Source: DATAWK01 sp036267255
GTDB lineage: Bacteria > Acidobacteriota > Terriglobia > Terriglobales > Acidobacteriaceae
Assembly: GCA_036267255.1 (NCBI GenBank)
Contig: DATAWK010000041.1
Span: 620,001 to 684,000 of the forward strand
DNA: 64,000 nt
Direction of reading: 5' to 3'
Below, piece by piece: positions 1 through 9,325 of the stretch. The notes under the pieces were generated by a model that saw nothing but the letters and a program-made list of their open reading frames with translations, made no database searches and was not told the DNA's origin. The number at the start of each line of letters is the position of its first letter. Position 1 is the first letter of the stretch. A program made the translations under genes and the position numbers.

Positions 1-664
1 TCGCGCGTTTTCCGCCGGAATCGATGTGAATGGCCATCAATTGTGCTGTGTGACCCGGATACATCTCGACGGAAATCCCCCGTACAATTTCTTGATTTTT
101 TTCGACAAGCGTCATCTGCCCTGAATCGACAAGGGGATCGTAGTTTTCGCTGATGTAGCTGATGCGATCCCGCTCCAACTGCAGATGGCCATGTTCCACT
201 TCTCCGCGATGCGCAAAGTAACGCGCATTAGGAAAGGTCGGCACGATCTCACCCGATGCTGTCTTCTGCGTGTTCCACCCGCAGTGGTCAAAGTGCAGGT
301 GGGAATTGATGACAATATCCACCTCTTCCGGACGGACTCCTGCGGCTTGCAGGCTTTGCGGAAGTAATTGTTTCGAACCGTAAATTTCCTGCAGTTTCTG
401 CGGCAACTTGTTCCCGATACCAGTCTCGATGGCAATCGTGTGTTTGCCGGTGCGGACAATCACCGTGTTCTCTCCGAGCAAAATGCGATTGGCCTCATCG
501 GCTGGAGCACGTTTTTCCCATAGCGGTTTTGGTACTACGCCAAACATGGCGCCGCCATCTAGAAAATAGGTGCCATCCGTACAGATGGTTAGTTCAAAAT
601 CGCCAAGTGTGGTGCGCCCGCGAACGAGGTTGCTTGTGTCCGGGCGCTCGGCTGGATGCGGCAT
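1..664 (-). CDS. MBL-fold metallo-hydrolase (3' end cut by window)
   Basis: The gene starts at an ATG at 664 and runs off the left edge of the window after about 221 codons, so its C-terminus is not seen. The protein has the metallo-beta-lactamase signature HLHFDH (residues 122-127, H-x-H-x-D-H), which binds a dinuclear metal centre. It is followed by a PGHT segment that probably supplies another metal ligand. There is no signal peptide, so a cytoplasmic enzyme is likely. The layout resembles the lactonase-like branch of the superfamily, but the substrate cannot be told from sequence. It begins 17 bp after the end of the dipeptidyl peptidase gene on the same strand, so the two are probably co-transcribed. 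Fold is confident, function is not. Confidence 0.85.
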   Translation of the reverse strand, partial: MPHPAERPDTSNLVRGRTTLGDFELTICTDGTYFLDGGAMFGVVPKPLWEKRAPADEANRILLGENTVIVRTGKHTIAIETGIGNKLPQKLQEIYGSKQLLPQSLQAAGVRPEEVDIVINSHLHFDHCGWNTQKTASGEIVPTFPNARYFAHRGEVEHGHLQLERDRISYISENYDPLVDSGQMTLVEKNQEIVRGISVEMYPGHTAQLMAIHIDSGGKRA

Positions 665-681
665 GGTGTTCTGGTCCTATG

Positions 682-2916
682 CTATTGCGCCGTTGCAGGC
701 TGCAGATATGTCTGGAAGTGCAAAAGGATGCGCTCGAACAACTGTGTCCTCGCCGCCGGGGTATCCAGGGAATGCGTCAATTGCGGATAGAGCAGCAGGT
801 CGTATTGTTTGTCCGCGTTAATCAGCTTCTGAATAAACTGAATGGAATTCTGCATATGAACGTTGTCATCCCCGGTTCCGTGCGCGATCAGCAGGTGCCC
901 ATGTAAATCCGCCGCGCTGTTGATCACGGAATCATCCTTGTAGCCTTGGACATTGTCCTTTGGCTCTCCCATGTAACGTTCTGTGTAGATAGAATCATAC
1001 AATCGCCAGTTGGTTACGGGAGCCACCGCAACACCAGCTGCAAAACGGTCGGAGTGCGTCATGGCATACAGCGTGAATGTGCCGCCCCAGCTCCAGCCCC
1101 ACCAGCCAAGCCGTTTTGGATCGAGCTGCGGATACTGTGCCAGCACTTGATCCAGCACGGAAAGCTGGTCCTCCAGCTGCACTGGACCAAAATCATGATA
1201 GGCAGCCTCTGCAAACACACGGCCACGATGGCCCATTCCGCGGTTGTCGACATGCAGGACGGCAAAGCCGTGCTGCATCAGCACTTCATCAAATAACAGG
1301 CCAGGGCTCCATCCGTCGCGGACAGTTTGTGCATACGGGCCGCCATAGGGATTGAGAATGAGCGGAACGCTCGCCGTTCGATTCATGTCTGGTGGCAGCA
1401 GCAAGGTTCCATACAGCACCGTACCGTCGCTCGCCTTACTGATGATCATTTTGGGTGCGACCAGCGTATAGCCATCGAGTGGATGAGGTTTCCAGAATGG
1501 TGTACAGTCCCCTTTCACGCTGCAGATACTTGCAGTTTGCGGCTGCATCAGGCTGGATGCGGTATCGACATAATGTGCTCCAGTAGGATCAAAGGAAATT
1601 TTGTGAACGCCATGCATCGTGCTCAGCATCTTCTTGCCGGTCCCATCCAGCTTGACTTGCCACAACATTTCTTCGCGCGGATCTGTCTCGTTGGATGTGT
1701 AGTAAACGATGCCGTTCTTTTTATCCACGCAGGGGACGCTCAATACATCCCAACTGCCACTGGTCAGTTGCCGCTCCAGCTTGGCATCGCTCTGCAACGG
1801 ATGCTTCTGGTTATAAGAGTAGAGGTAAAGATGCGTGTAGCCATCCCGCCAACTGCTCCACAGGAGTTTTCCATTCGGCAGAAAGCGGACGTTGTACGAT
1901 GCGTCAAAAAAGCGATTCGCCGTCTCCGAGAGCACGGGCCGCACTTCGCCCGATTCGATGTCGGCAAAGTACAGCTCGATGTGTTTTTGGTCTCGATGCA
2001 GCAACTCCAGCCACAGTGTCTTGTTGTCGAGCCATCCCAGGCGTGGAATGTAGTCGTTATTTTCAGAGATTGGCAGCCGCAGCCAGAAAGTATGACCGCC
2101 GTTCGCGCCGACAATGCCCACACGCACCCCCGGGTTGGAATCACCCGGCTGCGGATACCGTTGCTGATCTACCTTGCTATGCAAGGGCATCCAATCGGTC
2201 AGCGGATACTGGGGAACATCTGCTTCATCCATCTGCAGATATGCAACGTGCTTGGAATTGGGTGACCAGAAATAGTTGCTGCGCACGTCTAGTTCTTCTT
2301 CATAGACCCAATCCACCTCGCCATTCAGCAGCGTGCTTTTATCGGTGCTTGTCAGCGGAACGTCCTGGTTATCCGTGAGTCGGAGAATATGCAAATTGTG
2401 ATCGCGGACAAAAGAGATCATCTTCCCGTCCGGTGAGAATTTTGGATCGTCGCCGCTACCCGCACCGGTATTTGCCAGCAGTACGCCGGTCTTCGATCCC
2501 AGATCGTAAAGCCAGAGCTGGCCGGTGGCGTCAAAAAGCAGATGTTTTCCATCCGACGACCAGAAGTAACTGGATTGTCCGTAGCGTGAGCGGTGATCGA
2601 GATCGCGCTCGTCGTTGGCTTGTGAGTAGAGCGATGCAATCTTATCGCGATCGACGAGCACCGATGCGGTTCCCGTCGTCGATTGCACGGAGATTACATC
2701 GTCGGGTTGCCCATGCTCGGTATCGGAGGAAAGATAGGTGGCGCGGCTCCCGTCCGGGCTCCACAAATACTCTTGAGGAGGTTCCCCCGTTGGACCACCG
2801 TGCTGTTGAAAGAGATCGGCAATCGACAGTGGCTTGCCGCCACCGTGTATAACGTTTTGTGCCATAGCCATGCCGGGAATGCTGGCTAGTAACCAAATCA
2901 TGAGAAATCGGCGCAT
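682..2916 (-). CDS. Dipeptidyl peptidase IV-type S9 serine peptidase
   Basis: This 744-residue protein is a full-length S9B prolyl dipeptidyl peptidase, which removes N-terminal dipeptides with proline or alanine at position 2. Residues 1-19 are a clear signal peptide ending AMA-Q, so it acts in the periplasm or outside. A beta-propeller region follows and contains WVYEEEL (residues 203-209). The Glu pair in this motif anchors the substrate N-terminus in DPP IV. The C-terminal alpha/beta-hydrolase domain has GWSWGG (Ser about 609), HGTGDDNVH (Asp about 683) and a His near 715 in LTHS. The serine motif has Trp where GWSYGG is usual. An AGGA ribosome-binding site precedes ATG 2916. It sits between the MFS exporter and the MBL hydrolase, all on the minus strand. 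Confidence 0.93.
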   Translation of the reverse strand: MRRFLMIWLLASIPGMAMAQNVIHGGGKPLSIADLFQQHGGPTGEPPQEYLWSPDGSRATYLSSDTEHGQPDDVISVQSTTGTASVLVDRDKIASLYSQANDERDLDHRSRYGQSSYFWSSDGKHLLFDATGQLWLYDLGSKTGVLLANTGAGSGDDPKFSPDGKMISFVRDHNLHILRLTDNQDVPLTSTDKSTLLNGEVDWVYEEELDVRSNYFWSPNSKHVAYLQMDEADVPQYPLTDWMPLHSKVDQQRYPQPGDSNPGVRVGIVGANGGHTFWLRLPISENNDYIPRLGWLDNKTLWLELLHRDQKHIELYFADIESGEVRPVLSETANRFFDASYNVRFLPNGKLLWSSWRDGYTHLYLYSYNQKHPLQSDAKLERQLTSGSWDVLSVPCVDKKNGIVYYTSNETDPREEMLWQVKLDGTGKKMLSTMHGVHKISFDPTGAHYVDTASSLMQPQTASICSVKGDCTPFWKPHPLDGYTLVAPKMIISKASDGTVLYGTLLLPPDMNRTASVPLILNPYGGPYAQTVRDGWSPGLLFDEVLMQHGFAVLHVDNRGMGHRGRVFAEAAYHDFGPVQLEDQLSVLDQVLAQYPQLDPKRLGWWGWSWGGTFTLYAMTHSDRFAAGVAVAPVTNWRLYDSIYTERYMGEPKDNVQGYKDDSVINSAADLHGHLLIAHGTGDDNVHMQNSIQFIQKLINADKQYDLLLYPQLTHSLDTPAARTQLFERILLHFQTYLQPATAQ

Positions 2917-2995
2917 TGTCCTGACACTTCCCTTCGTTAACTTATACCGAAATGGCAGTGTACAGGATGCATTGCCGTACCCGCAGCCAGAGACA

Positions 2996-4630
2996 TTAAT
3001 GCATAGCCACTTCGCCGCCGGGCGCGCGTTTCTTCATCAGAAATGCAAGTGGAATCATAAGTGCACATCCAACCGCCAGGGCGGCGATCACGTCCAGGTA
3101 GGAAAGCAGCGAACTCTGCTGTAGCAGTTGGTTATAAATGCTGGACAAGGCCAGACTTTTGGCCTGCGAGGAGGATGCTGTCAGGCCCCCGCTATGCTGA
3201 AAATAGCTTTGTAATGCGTTTACATGGTTGGCGAAGTTTGGGTTCTGCTCGGTCATATGCATTACCAGGCGATCCTGGTGAAATTGCGCGCGTCGAGCCA
3301 GTTCTGTTGTCAGGAAGGATGTGCCGACACTGCCGCCAATGTTTCGCGCCAGGTTCACCAGTCCGGAGACGTCATTGTTCTTGTTGCGCGGAATGTCCGT
3401 GTAGGAAATGGTATTGATGGGCACAAAAAGAAACGCCAATCCTGATGCCTGAAAGACACGCAGCATCGCGATGTAACCGTAGCTTGCCTGCAGATCGAGC
3501 GTGTGCATTACACCCAGCGCTGTAGCGGTGATGGCGAATCCAAAAACAATCAGGTAGCGCGGATCAACGCGGCTGATCAAGAATCCGACCAGTGGCATCA
3601 TCAGCATGATCGTAAATCCGCCGGGAGAGATAACGAGCCCGGCCTGCTCGGCGGTGTAGCCCATCAATACCTGGACATATTGCGGAATCAGCACTGTGGT
3701 GCCAAAAAGTGCAACGCCCAGAATAAACATCAATCCGAAGGAAGTGGCAAAAGTCCTGTTTTGAAACAGTGTCAGGTCGAGGATTGGCTTTTTCTTTCGT
3801 CGAATCTGCCACAGCTCATAGGCGATGAGTGTTACCAGGCTCACGATACATAGAACCATAAAGGTCGCGATCAGATGAGAGCCAAGCCAGTCGTCCTCCT
3901 GGCCTTTATCCAGCACGAATTGCAGTGACCCAAAGCCTAGCGCCAGCAGGCCGAAGCCCATCAAGTCCAGGTTCAGGCCCCGTTTGCGATTCTCCTTTAC
4001 CTGCCGCTCAATGTGTGGTGGATCTTCTACCAGCCGCGAGGTCAGGAAGAGAGACAGGATTGCCACCGGAATGTTGATGAAGAAAATCCAGCGCCAGCTG
4101 TAGTTATCCGTAATCCATCCGCCCAGAGTTGGTCCAATTGCAGGAGCAGCGACAACCGCCATGCCATAGATGGCGAAGGCTTGTCCGCGCTTTGCCGGAG
4201 GAAAGGTATCAGCCAGAATCGCCTGTTCGCTGGGTTGCAGGCCGCCACCGCCAGCACCCTGCAGCACACGAAACAAAATCAGCAATGGCAGGCTCGGCGC
4301 CAAACCGCAAAGCATAGAGCTGATGCCGAAAAGCAGGACGCAGATCATGTAAAAGCGTTTGCGTCCAATAAAGGTTGTTAAATAGGCGCTGGCCGGCAGA
4401 ACAATTGCATTTGAAACAAGATAGGAGGTCAGCACCCAGGTGGCTTGATCTTGCGAAGCGCCCAGTCCCCCGGCAATGTGCGGCAGCGCCACGTTGGCAA
4501 TGGAGGTGTCGAGCACCTCCATAAACGTTGCCAGCGTCACCGTCAGGGCAATTGCCCAAGGATTATGTCTGGGTTTCCAGGCAGCTTCCGCGGCGGCAAC
4601 CGAGGCTTCCATTGTCGTCGATGTACTCAT
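2996..4630 (-). CDS. DHA2-family drug:H+ antiporter (EmrB/QacA type, MFS)
   Basis: A 544-residue integral membrane protein with about 14 hydrophobic segments, the size and topology of the DHA2 (14-TM) branch of the major facilitator superfamily. The first membrane segment carries EVLDTSIANVALP, the typical motif D1 of this branch (D-T-[ST]-I-x-N-V-A-L-P). GGxxxQ-like and GRKRFY loops follow. Such proteins export hydrophobic compounds using the proton gradient, often with an EmrA/HlyD adaptor, but no adaptor gene is adjacent here. It is the first gene of a minus-strand group (exporter, peptidase, MBL hydrolase) with a 79-bp gap to the peptidase. It is divergent from the plus-strand gene at 4733. 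Confidence 0.92.
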   Translation of the reverse strand: MSTSTTMEASVAAAEAAWKPRHNPWAIALTVTLATFMEVLDTSIANVALPHIAGGLGASQDQATWVLTSYLVSNAIVLPASAYLTTFIGRKRFYMICVLLFGISSMLCGLAPSLPLLILFRVLQGAGGGGLQPSEQAILADTFPPAKRGQAFAIYGMAVVAAPAIGPTLGGWITDNYSWRWIFFINIPVAILSLFLTSRLVEDPPHIERQVKENRKRGLNLDLMGFGLLALGFGSLQFVLDKGQEDDWLGSHLIATFMVLCIVSLVTLIAYELWQIRRKKKPILDLTLFQNRTFATSFGLMFILGVALFGTTVLIPQYVQVLMGYTAEQAGLVISPGGFTIMLMMPLVGFLISRVDPRYLIVFGFAITATALGVMHTLDLQASYGYIAMLRVFQASGLAFLFVPINTISYTDIPRNKNNDVSGLVNLARNIGGSVGTSFLTTELARRAQFHQDRLVMHMTEQNPNFANHVNALQSYFQHSGGLTASSSQAKSLALSSIYNQLLQQSSLLSYLDVIAALAVGCALMIPLAFLMKKRAPGGEVAMH

Positions 4631-4732
4631 GGGACTCTTCTTTAGATTCAGTCACGGTGCGGAAGGTTCTCTAATTTGCCGTTGCAATTCCCCTTGCACA
4701 TCGTCGTTCCTTCGCCACTGGATGGGCTCAAC

Positions 4733-5587
4733 ATGCTAGACTGCGCTTGCAGCCGCATGCATCCAGAACTTGAAAAGCTCGTGCATTTGCAACACACGGA
4801 ACAGCGGATTCTCGCACTCACCATGCAGATCGCCGCGTATCCGAAGCGCGTGAAAAATCGCGAGCTGGCGCTTGCTACCGCCGAACGGGAACTTGCCGCC
4901 ATCAGGCAATCCATTGCAGGGGAAGAGAAGATGCGCAGGCGCATGGATTCCGATACGGACGATCTGCGTCGCAAGGCTATACGCTACCGCGCGCAAGTGG
5001 AAACCATCCAAAATCAATCGCAGCTTCAAGCGTTGGAACATGAGATTGGATTCGCCGATCAGGAAATTCGTCGCATTGAAGACGATGAAATCGAAAGCCT
5101 GATGCGCACAGAAGCCCTGGAAGAGCAACAGCAAGCCGCGCAGACAACTGTGGAGCATCGCAAACAGCAGCTTTCGGATGAGAACGCGGAGGCCAGGCTG
5201 GCCATCAAGCGCGATGATGAGGAATGCGCTGTATTACAGCAGGAGCGCGCTACAATCCGCTCAACAATTGAAAAGGATATGCTGTCGATCTATGACCGCC
5301 TGGCTGCATCGCGCAAAACGGCTATTGCTGAGGGAGCAGATCAGCGCTGTTCGGCATGCCAGATGATGTTGCGTCCGCAGAAATGGAATGAGCTGAAGAA
5401 CAACACTATTCTCTATTGTGATTCCTGTGGGCGACTGCTCTACTACAGCGCGCCGGTAGATCTTTCGGATGCAATTGCGTTGCCTGCCGCGGGTAGCATT
5501 CCGCCAGACAGACCCACGAAAAAGCCTGCAGAGGCGGAGCGACCCATGGACCCGCAGCAAGAACCGCGCCAGCAATCTCGTGATTGA
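4733..5587 (+). CDS. Coiled-coil zinc-ribbon protein (COG1579 family)
   Basis: The protein has a long charged coiled coil (roughly residues 10-190) followed by a C4 zinc ribbon with CSAC and, about 20 residues later, CDSCG. This is the architecture of the COG1579/DUF164 family, thought to bind nucleic acid, although its molecular role is not settled. A proline- and glutamate-rich tail of about 50 residues ends the protein. The start is uncertain: ATG 4733 is used here, and an ATG eight codons later (4757, MHPELEK) better fits where family similarity begins. A further upstream start at 4676 gives an unlikely N-terminus. The deoxyribonucleotidase gene follows 12 bp later and is probably in the same transcript. 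Confidence 0.82.
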   Translation: MLDCACSRMHPELEKLVHLQHTEQRILALTMQIAAYPKRVKNRELALATAERELAAIRQSIAGEEKMRRRMDSDTDDLRRKAIRYRAQVETIQNQSQLQALEHEIGFADQEIRRIEDDEIESLMRTEALEEQQQAAQTTVEHRKQQLSDENAEARLAIKRDDEECAVLQQERATIRSTIEKDMLSIYDRLAASRKTAIAEGADQRCSACQMMLRPQKWNELKNNTILYCDSCGRLLYYSAPVDLSDAIALPAAGSIPPDRPTKKPAEAERPMDPQQEPRQQSRD

Positions 5588-5599
5588 GGCCTGGGAACG

Positions 5600-6151
5600 T
5601 TGATTCTGCATACGCGCAAACGCATCGCGGTGGACATGGATGAGGTTCTGGCCGATGCCCTCGGTGAGCATCTGACGCGCTACAATCGCGACCACGGCGA
5701 ATCCATCACCAAAGCAGACCTGCACGGAAGGTCGTTATGGAGCATCGTCTCCGCCGATCGCTATGCACGGCTGGAAAGCTATTTGCTGGCAGAGGATTTT
5801 TTTGAAAACCTGCCGGTGATTGCCGATAGCCAGGTCGTACTGGCCGATTTAGCAGAACGATATGAAATATTTATCGCCACGGCAGCAATGGAATTTCCCA
5901 ACTCCTTCGGGCCAAAGTATCGCTGGTTGCGACGGCACTTTCCATTTCTTCATCCCCGAAGTTTTGTCTTCTGTGGCGATAAAAGCATCTTGCTTGCCGA
6001 TTTTTTGATTGACGACATGCCACGCAATTTCAAAAATTTTCGCGGTGAAGGCATTCTGTTCAGCGCCCCGCACAACATGAGGATCACTGGCTATCGTCGC
6101 GTCAATAACTGGAGGGATGTGGCGGAGATGTTCCTTGGCAAAGGCCGCTAG
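5600..6151 (+). CDS. 5'(3')-deoxyribonucleotidase-like HAD hydrolase (NT5C family)
   Basis: A 183-residue HAD-superfamily phosphatase. Motif I is AVDMDEVLAD near the N-terminus, where the two Asp residues are nucleophile and acid/base. Further motifs include IATAAM (Thr of motif II) and FLIDDMPRNF (acidic pair of motif IV). This combination is typical of the NT5C family, which dephosphorylates deoxynucleoside monophosphates. The reading frame requires a TTG start at 5600, because no ATG precedes motif I and the first beta strand would be lost by starting later. It follows the zinc-ribbon gene by 12 bp. The downstream phosphatase-receptor gene begins 85 bp later. Confidence 0.8.
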   Translation: MILHTRKRIAVDMDEVLADALGEHLTRYNRDHGESITKADLHGRSLWSIVSADRYARLESYLLAEDFFENLPVIADSQVVLADLAERYEIFIATAAMEFPNSFGPKYRWLRRHFPFLHPRSFVFCGDKSILLADFLIDDMPRNFKNFRGEGILFSAPHNMRITGYRRVNNWRDVAEMFLGKGR

Positions 6152-6236
6152 CGACAGAACAATCTACATTTCTCCATTGCGAAAGCGTCGCCACGCTGGT
6201 ATTCGTGGAATGCTCTTCAAAGGGACAGATCAGCCG

Positions 6237-8204
6237 ATGCGACGCTTTTGCCTCCTTTTACTGTTACCGCTGCTGGTTACATGCGCGGCGCTCCGCGCGC
6301 AGACCTTTGATCTGCAAACCGCGCGCCAGCCAATCGCCTCTCTCGACGGCTTGTGGCATTTTCGCACAGGAGATAACCCGATGTGGGCCAATCCAGGCTT
6401 CGACGACTCGCAATGGCCACTTCTACGCTCTAACGAAGACTGGGGAAGGCAGGGATACAAAGATTACAGCGGAGTCGCCTGGTATCGCTTTCAGGTAACA
6501 GTTCCGGCCGGCGAAGATTCGTTCTCGCTGCTGCTGCCGCGCATCGTTACCAGCTATCAGGTCTATGCCAATGGCTTGTTTCTCGGCGGATGCGGTGGAA
6601 TGCCTCCACGTCCCGTTGGGCGTTTCTGCCATGCGAAAATTTTCACTCTGCCATCGACGCCCTCGGCAGGCCCGCAAACTCTTACGATTGCCCTCCGCGT
6701 ATGGCAATGGCCTGCATGGGCCAGCTATTACGGCGGAGGCCCTTATGCGACGAGTTACCTGGGTGCAACTCCTCTGCTTCGCACGCAATTACGACTTCAG
6801 CTTGATGCCTACATTCGTTCTGTAATGCAATACTATTTCCTCATTCTGCTTGCTGCGATGGGCGCGCTGGTCTCCTTTGCGCTCTTCCTGTTCCGGCGCA
6901 ACGACTGGGAATATCTCTGGTTCGGTTGCATGTTGCTGATGGAGGCGGCAGGCCACACGGTTGAAATATATCGACATCTACATCCAGTGGGCATTGTCAC
7001 CTTCTTTCGATATGACTCAATGATTGACAATCTCGGTCTATTTGCCGCTGTTGCGTTTTACTATGTACTGTTGCGTGGACGCCGGTCCTGGCTCTTTTAT
7101 GCGGCACTCGTCGGCGTAGTGCTTACTACATTAGGAAATCTGCTTTATTCCCTCCCTAACGCACGCAATTACGTCCGAGTCGCGACAATGAACATATTCA
7201 GCACAATCGTAATTCTGCCCATCATTCTTTGGATTGTTGTTTTGCTCTTGCGACGTGCCCGGGAAAAGCTTGTCGATGCACGTTTGCTGCTGGCCCCTGT
7301 TTTGCTGGTGTATGCTGAGCAAATCGCAAATAGTTTCTTTATCATCACCTATCAACTTGGGTGGCAGCATCGTTCCCCGGATGTAAGCTTCCCCTTGTTG
7401 TCCGAGCTATTTCCCTTGAACTTCCATGTATTGGCGGAGTTTCTCTTCCTGATCGCCATGTTGGCGATTCTGGTCAACCGCTTTGCACGCACCCGCAGCC
7501 AGGAGGAACGCTACGCCAATGAGTTTGAAGCCGCGCGCAGTGTCCAATCCCTGCTGATTTCGCCGACGCCGCCCAGCACGCCCGGATTCCATGTCGAGAG
7601 TGTTTACCTGCCTGCGCAGGAAGTGGGTGGGGATTTCTTCCAGATATTGCCGGGCAAAGATGGGTCGTTGCTGATCGTGGTTGGCGACGTGAGCGGGAAA
7701 GGCCTGAGAGCCGCGATGACAGTCAGCACCATCGTCGGTGCGCTGCGCGGGTGTTCATTGCGCCGGCCAGCTGAAGTACTGGCCCATCTGAACCGTGTGC
7801 TCTATGGGCAGATCGATGGATTTGTGACTTGTTCCGCTGCGTTAATTGCCGCCGATGGTGCGATGATGCTTGCCAACGCAGGCCATCTGGCTCCCTATCG
7901 CAACGGACAAGAGCTGGCTGTCGAGTCCGGTCTGCCGCTGGGAATTCTTGCGGAAATCACCTATGCGGAAACACGGTATCAACTGGCGGTGGGCGACCGG
8001 CTGACGTTTGTCTCCGATGGCGTTGTGGAAGCGACGAACGAAAAACGGGAACTTTTTAGTTTTGAACGAACTCAGGCTATCAGCAATCAATCTCCCCAGG
8101 CCATTGCCGAGACAGCCAAAAACTTTGGCCAGGAAGACGATATCAGTGTGCTGTTAGTGAAGCGTATCGACGCAAACATAGCGACAGTCCTGAAAGTTTT
8201 CTAA
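6237..8204 (+). CDS. Membrane receptor with beta-galactosidase-like domain, 7TM and SpoIIE phosphatase
   Basis: The ATG at 6237 was chosen because it starts directly at a signal peptide (RRFCLLLLLPLLVTC...LRA), giving 655 residues. The extracytoplasmic part begins with LDGLWHF, like the N-terminal jelly-roll of glycoside hydrolase family 2, and probably binds a carbohydrate. About seven membrane helices follow (roughly residues 195-420), as in 7TMR-DISM receptors. The C-terminal PP2C/SpoIIE domain has VGGDFF, VGDVSGKG, NAGHLAP, SDGVVEA and a final DDISVL, so all metal-binding acidic residues look present. Such proteins dephosphorylate anti-sigma-factor antagonists in partner-switching pathways. 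No anti-sigma or antagonist gene is nearby, so its target is unknown. Confidence 0.87.
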   Translation: MRRFCLLLLLPLLVTCAALRAQTFDLQTARQPIASLDGLWHFRTGDNPMWANPGFDDSQWPLLRSNEDWGRQGYKDYSGVAWYRFQVTVPAGEDSFSLLLPRIVTSYQVYANGLFLGGCGGMPPRPVGRFCHAKIFTLPSTPSAGPQTLTIALRVWQWPAWASYYGGGPYATSYLGATPLLRTQLRLQLDAYIRSVMQYYFLILLAAMGALVSFALFLFRRNDWEYLWFGCMLLMEAAGHTVEIYRHLHPVGIVTFFRYDSMIDNLGLFAAVAFYYVLLRGRRSWLFYAALVGVVLTTLGNLLYSLPNARNYVRVATMNIFSTIVILPIILWIVVLLLRRAREKLVDARLLLAPVLLVYAEQIANSFFIITYQLGWQHRSPDVSFPLLSELFPLNFHVLAEFLFLIAMLAILVNRFARTRSQEERYANEFEAARSVQSLLISPTPPSTPGFHVESVYLPAQEVGGDFFQILPGKDGSLLIVVGDVSGKGLRAAMTVSTIVGALRGCSLRRPAEVLAHLNRVLYGQIDGFVTCSAALIAADGAMMLANAGHLAPYRNGQELAVESGLPLGILAEITYAETRYQLAVGDRLTFVSDGVVEATNEKRELFSFERTQAISNQSPQAIAETAKNFGQEDDISVLLVKRIDANIATVLKVF

Positions 8205-8297
8205 TGTAAACGCATGGTTGGGACCGTTTCTTACGATCTCTTGATCCAATTGCGCGCCGACAGTCCACAGCTGGCCGAAGCTGAATGGTAAAAACCC

Positions 8298-9119
8298 CTA
8301 ACGCAGAGACTTTTCCGGCATGCCCTCCATGCCCGCAGCTTTTGTCATGACTTTCCCGCCAGGAATGATCTTGCCGCTCATGGTTCGACCAGCTGGCGTA
8401 CCTGGAGTGGCATGCTCTGGGGTGGGATGCAGAGAGCCTCTGGTTCCCGTAGTCATCGCACTTCCAAATGGTCGCAGATTCAAAGCTGGTTGAGACGCTA
8501 TTGCCTGATGCATGGTAACGATGATGGCGGTCGCCGGAGCCTTGCCGCCACAGCGATAGCTGTGTGGCGTGCTCGCATCAAAGTAAACGGCGTCTCCCGG
8601 CTCCAACATGTTGGTTTGGTCTCCGTGACGAATCTCCAGTTGGCCGCCCAGCACATAAAGAAACTCAAAGCCGGTATGCACGTGCGAACGGATCTCGGCA
8701 TTCTTTTTCAGTGGCACAAATTCCGCCAGGTAGGGATCCAGGTTGCGATCGGGGACCATGTAGCCAAGGCTCTCAAAATAATAAGTCGGATCTTCCACGC
8801 CACTTTGTGGCAACCGTACCCTCTCTTTCTTGCGATGGATACGGAACAGCGTATGCGGCTCCGACTCAAAGAAATAAGAGAGATCTTTGCTGAAGACCAT
8901 GGCAATGCGCGCTAGGTTGCGCAACGTCGGCACCACACGCCCTGTCTCCAGCTGGGAAAGAAAACTTGCAGAAAGTCCGGTATGCCTGCCCAACTCCACC
9001 AGCCCCATGGATTTTTTCAGGCGAAGGCGCTTGATGCGCTCTCCAATCTTTTTTTCGGAGATAAAGCATTCTGCTGTGGCTGGATCGATTTGCCCAGTGG
9101 GGGGTGCTTGAAGTTCCAT
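8298..9119 (-). CDS. XRE-family transcriptional regulator with cupin sensor domain
   Basis: A 273-residue regulator. Residues about 25-86 form a Cro/CI-type helix-turn-helix (IGERIKRLR...LSASFLSQLE...VPTLRNLARIA). Residues about 125-205 form a small cupin with HVHTGFEFLYVLGG and a PGDAVYFDASTPHSY motif, which usually binds a small ligand or metal. This is the common HTH-cupin design of regulators of amino-acid, polyamine or stress metabolism. About 60 residues after the cupin are low-complexity and rich in Gly, Thr, Pro and Met, an unusual tail. GGGAGAAA precedes the start codon. It stands alone, convergent with the SpoIIE gene, so its regulon is not apparent. Confidence 0.9.
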   Translation of the reverse strand: MELQAPPTGQIDPATAECFISEKKIGERIKRLRLKKSMGLVELGRHTGLSASFLSQLETGRVVPTLRNLARIAMVFSKDLSYFFESEPHTLFRIHRKKERVRLPQSGVEDPTYYFESLGYMVPDRNLDPYLAEFVPLKKNAEIRSHVHTGFEFLYVLGGQLEIRHGDQTNMLEPGDAVYFDASTPHSYRCGGKAPATAIIVTMHQAIASQPALNLRPFGSAMTTGTRGSLHPTPEHATPGTPAGRTMSGKIIPGGKVMTKAAGMEGMPEKSLR

Positions 9120-9325
9120 TGTATTTCTCCCATCAGTTAGAGTCGGGCCGGACTTTTCTGTTACTTAGAAAGATGCACCGCCTGATATTTATGTTGCTAT
9201 GCCTAAAACAGTTTTCGTCCTTGTGAAATCAATGCTGGGGCCGTGGCCAGCTTTGTGCAGTCCAAGGACTACGGACGCCTGGGCGTAGCCTAGCATCCTA
9301 GCTACGAGAGGTGCTGCTGTCGGGG

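Noticed and set aside
112..459. Overlapping open frames inside the MBL-hydrolase gene
   Set aside because: They are out of frame with the metal-binding motif and are arginine/serine-rich shadows of the real gene.
8214..8291. A 25-codon open frame just after the SpoIIE gene
   Set aside because: It has no ribosome-binding site, is too short to judge, and codes for a peptide with no recognisable feature.
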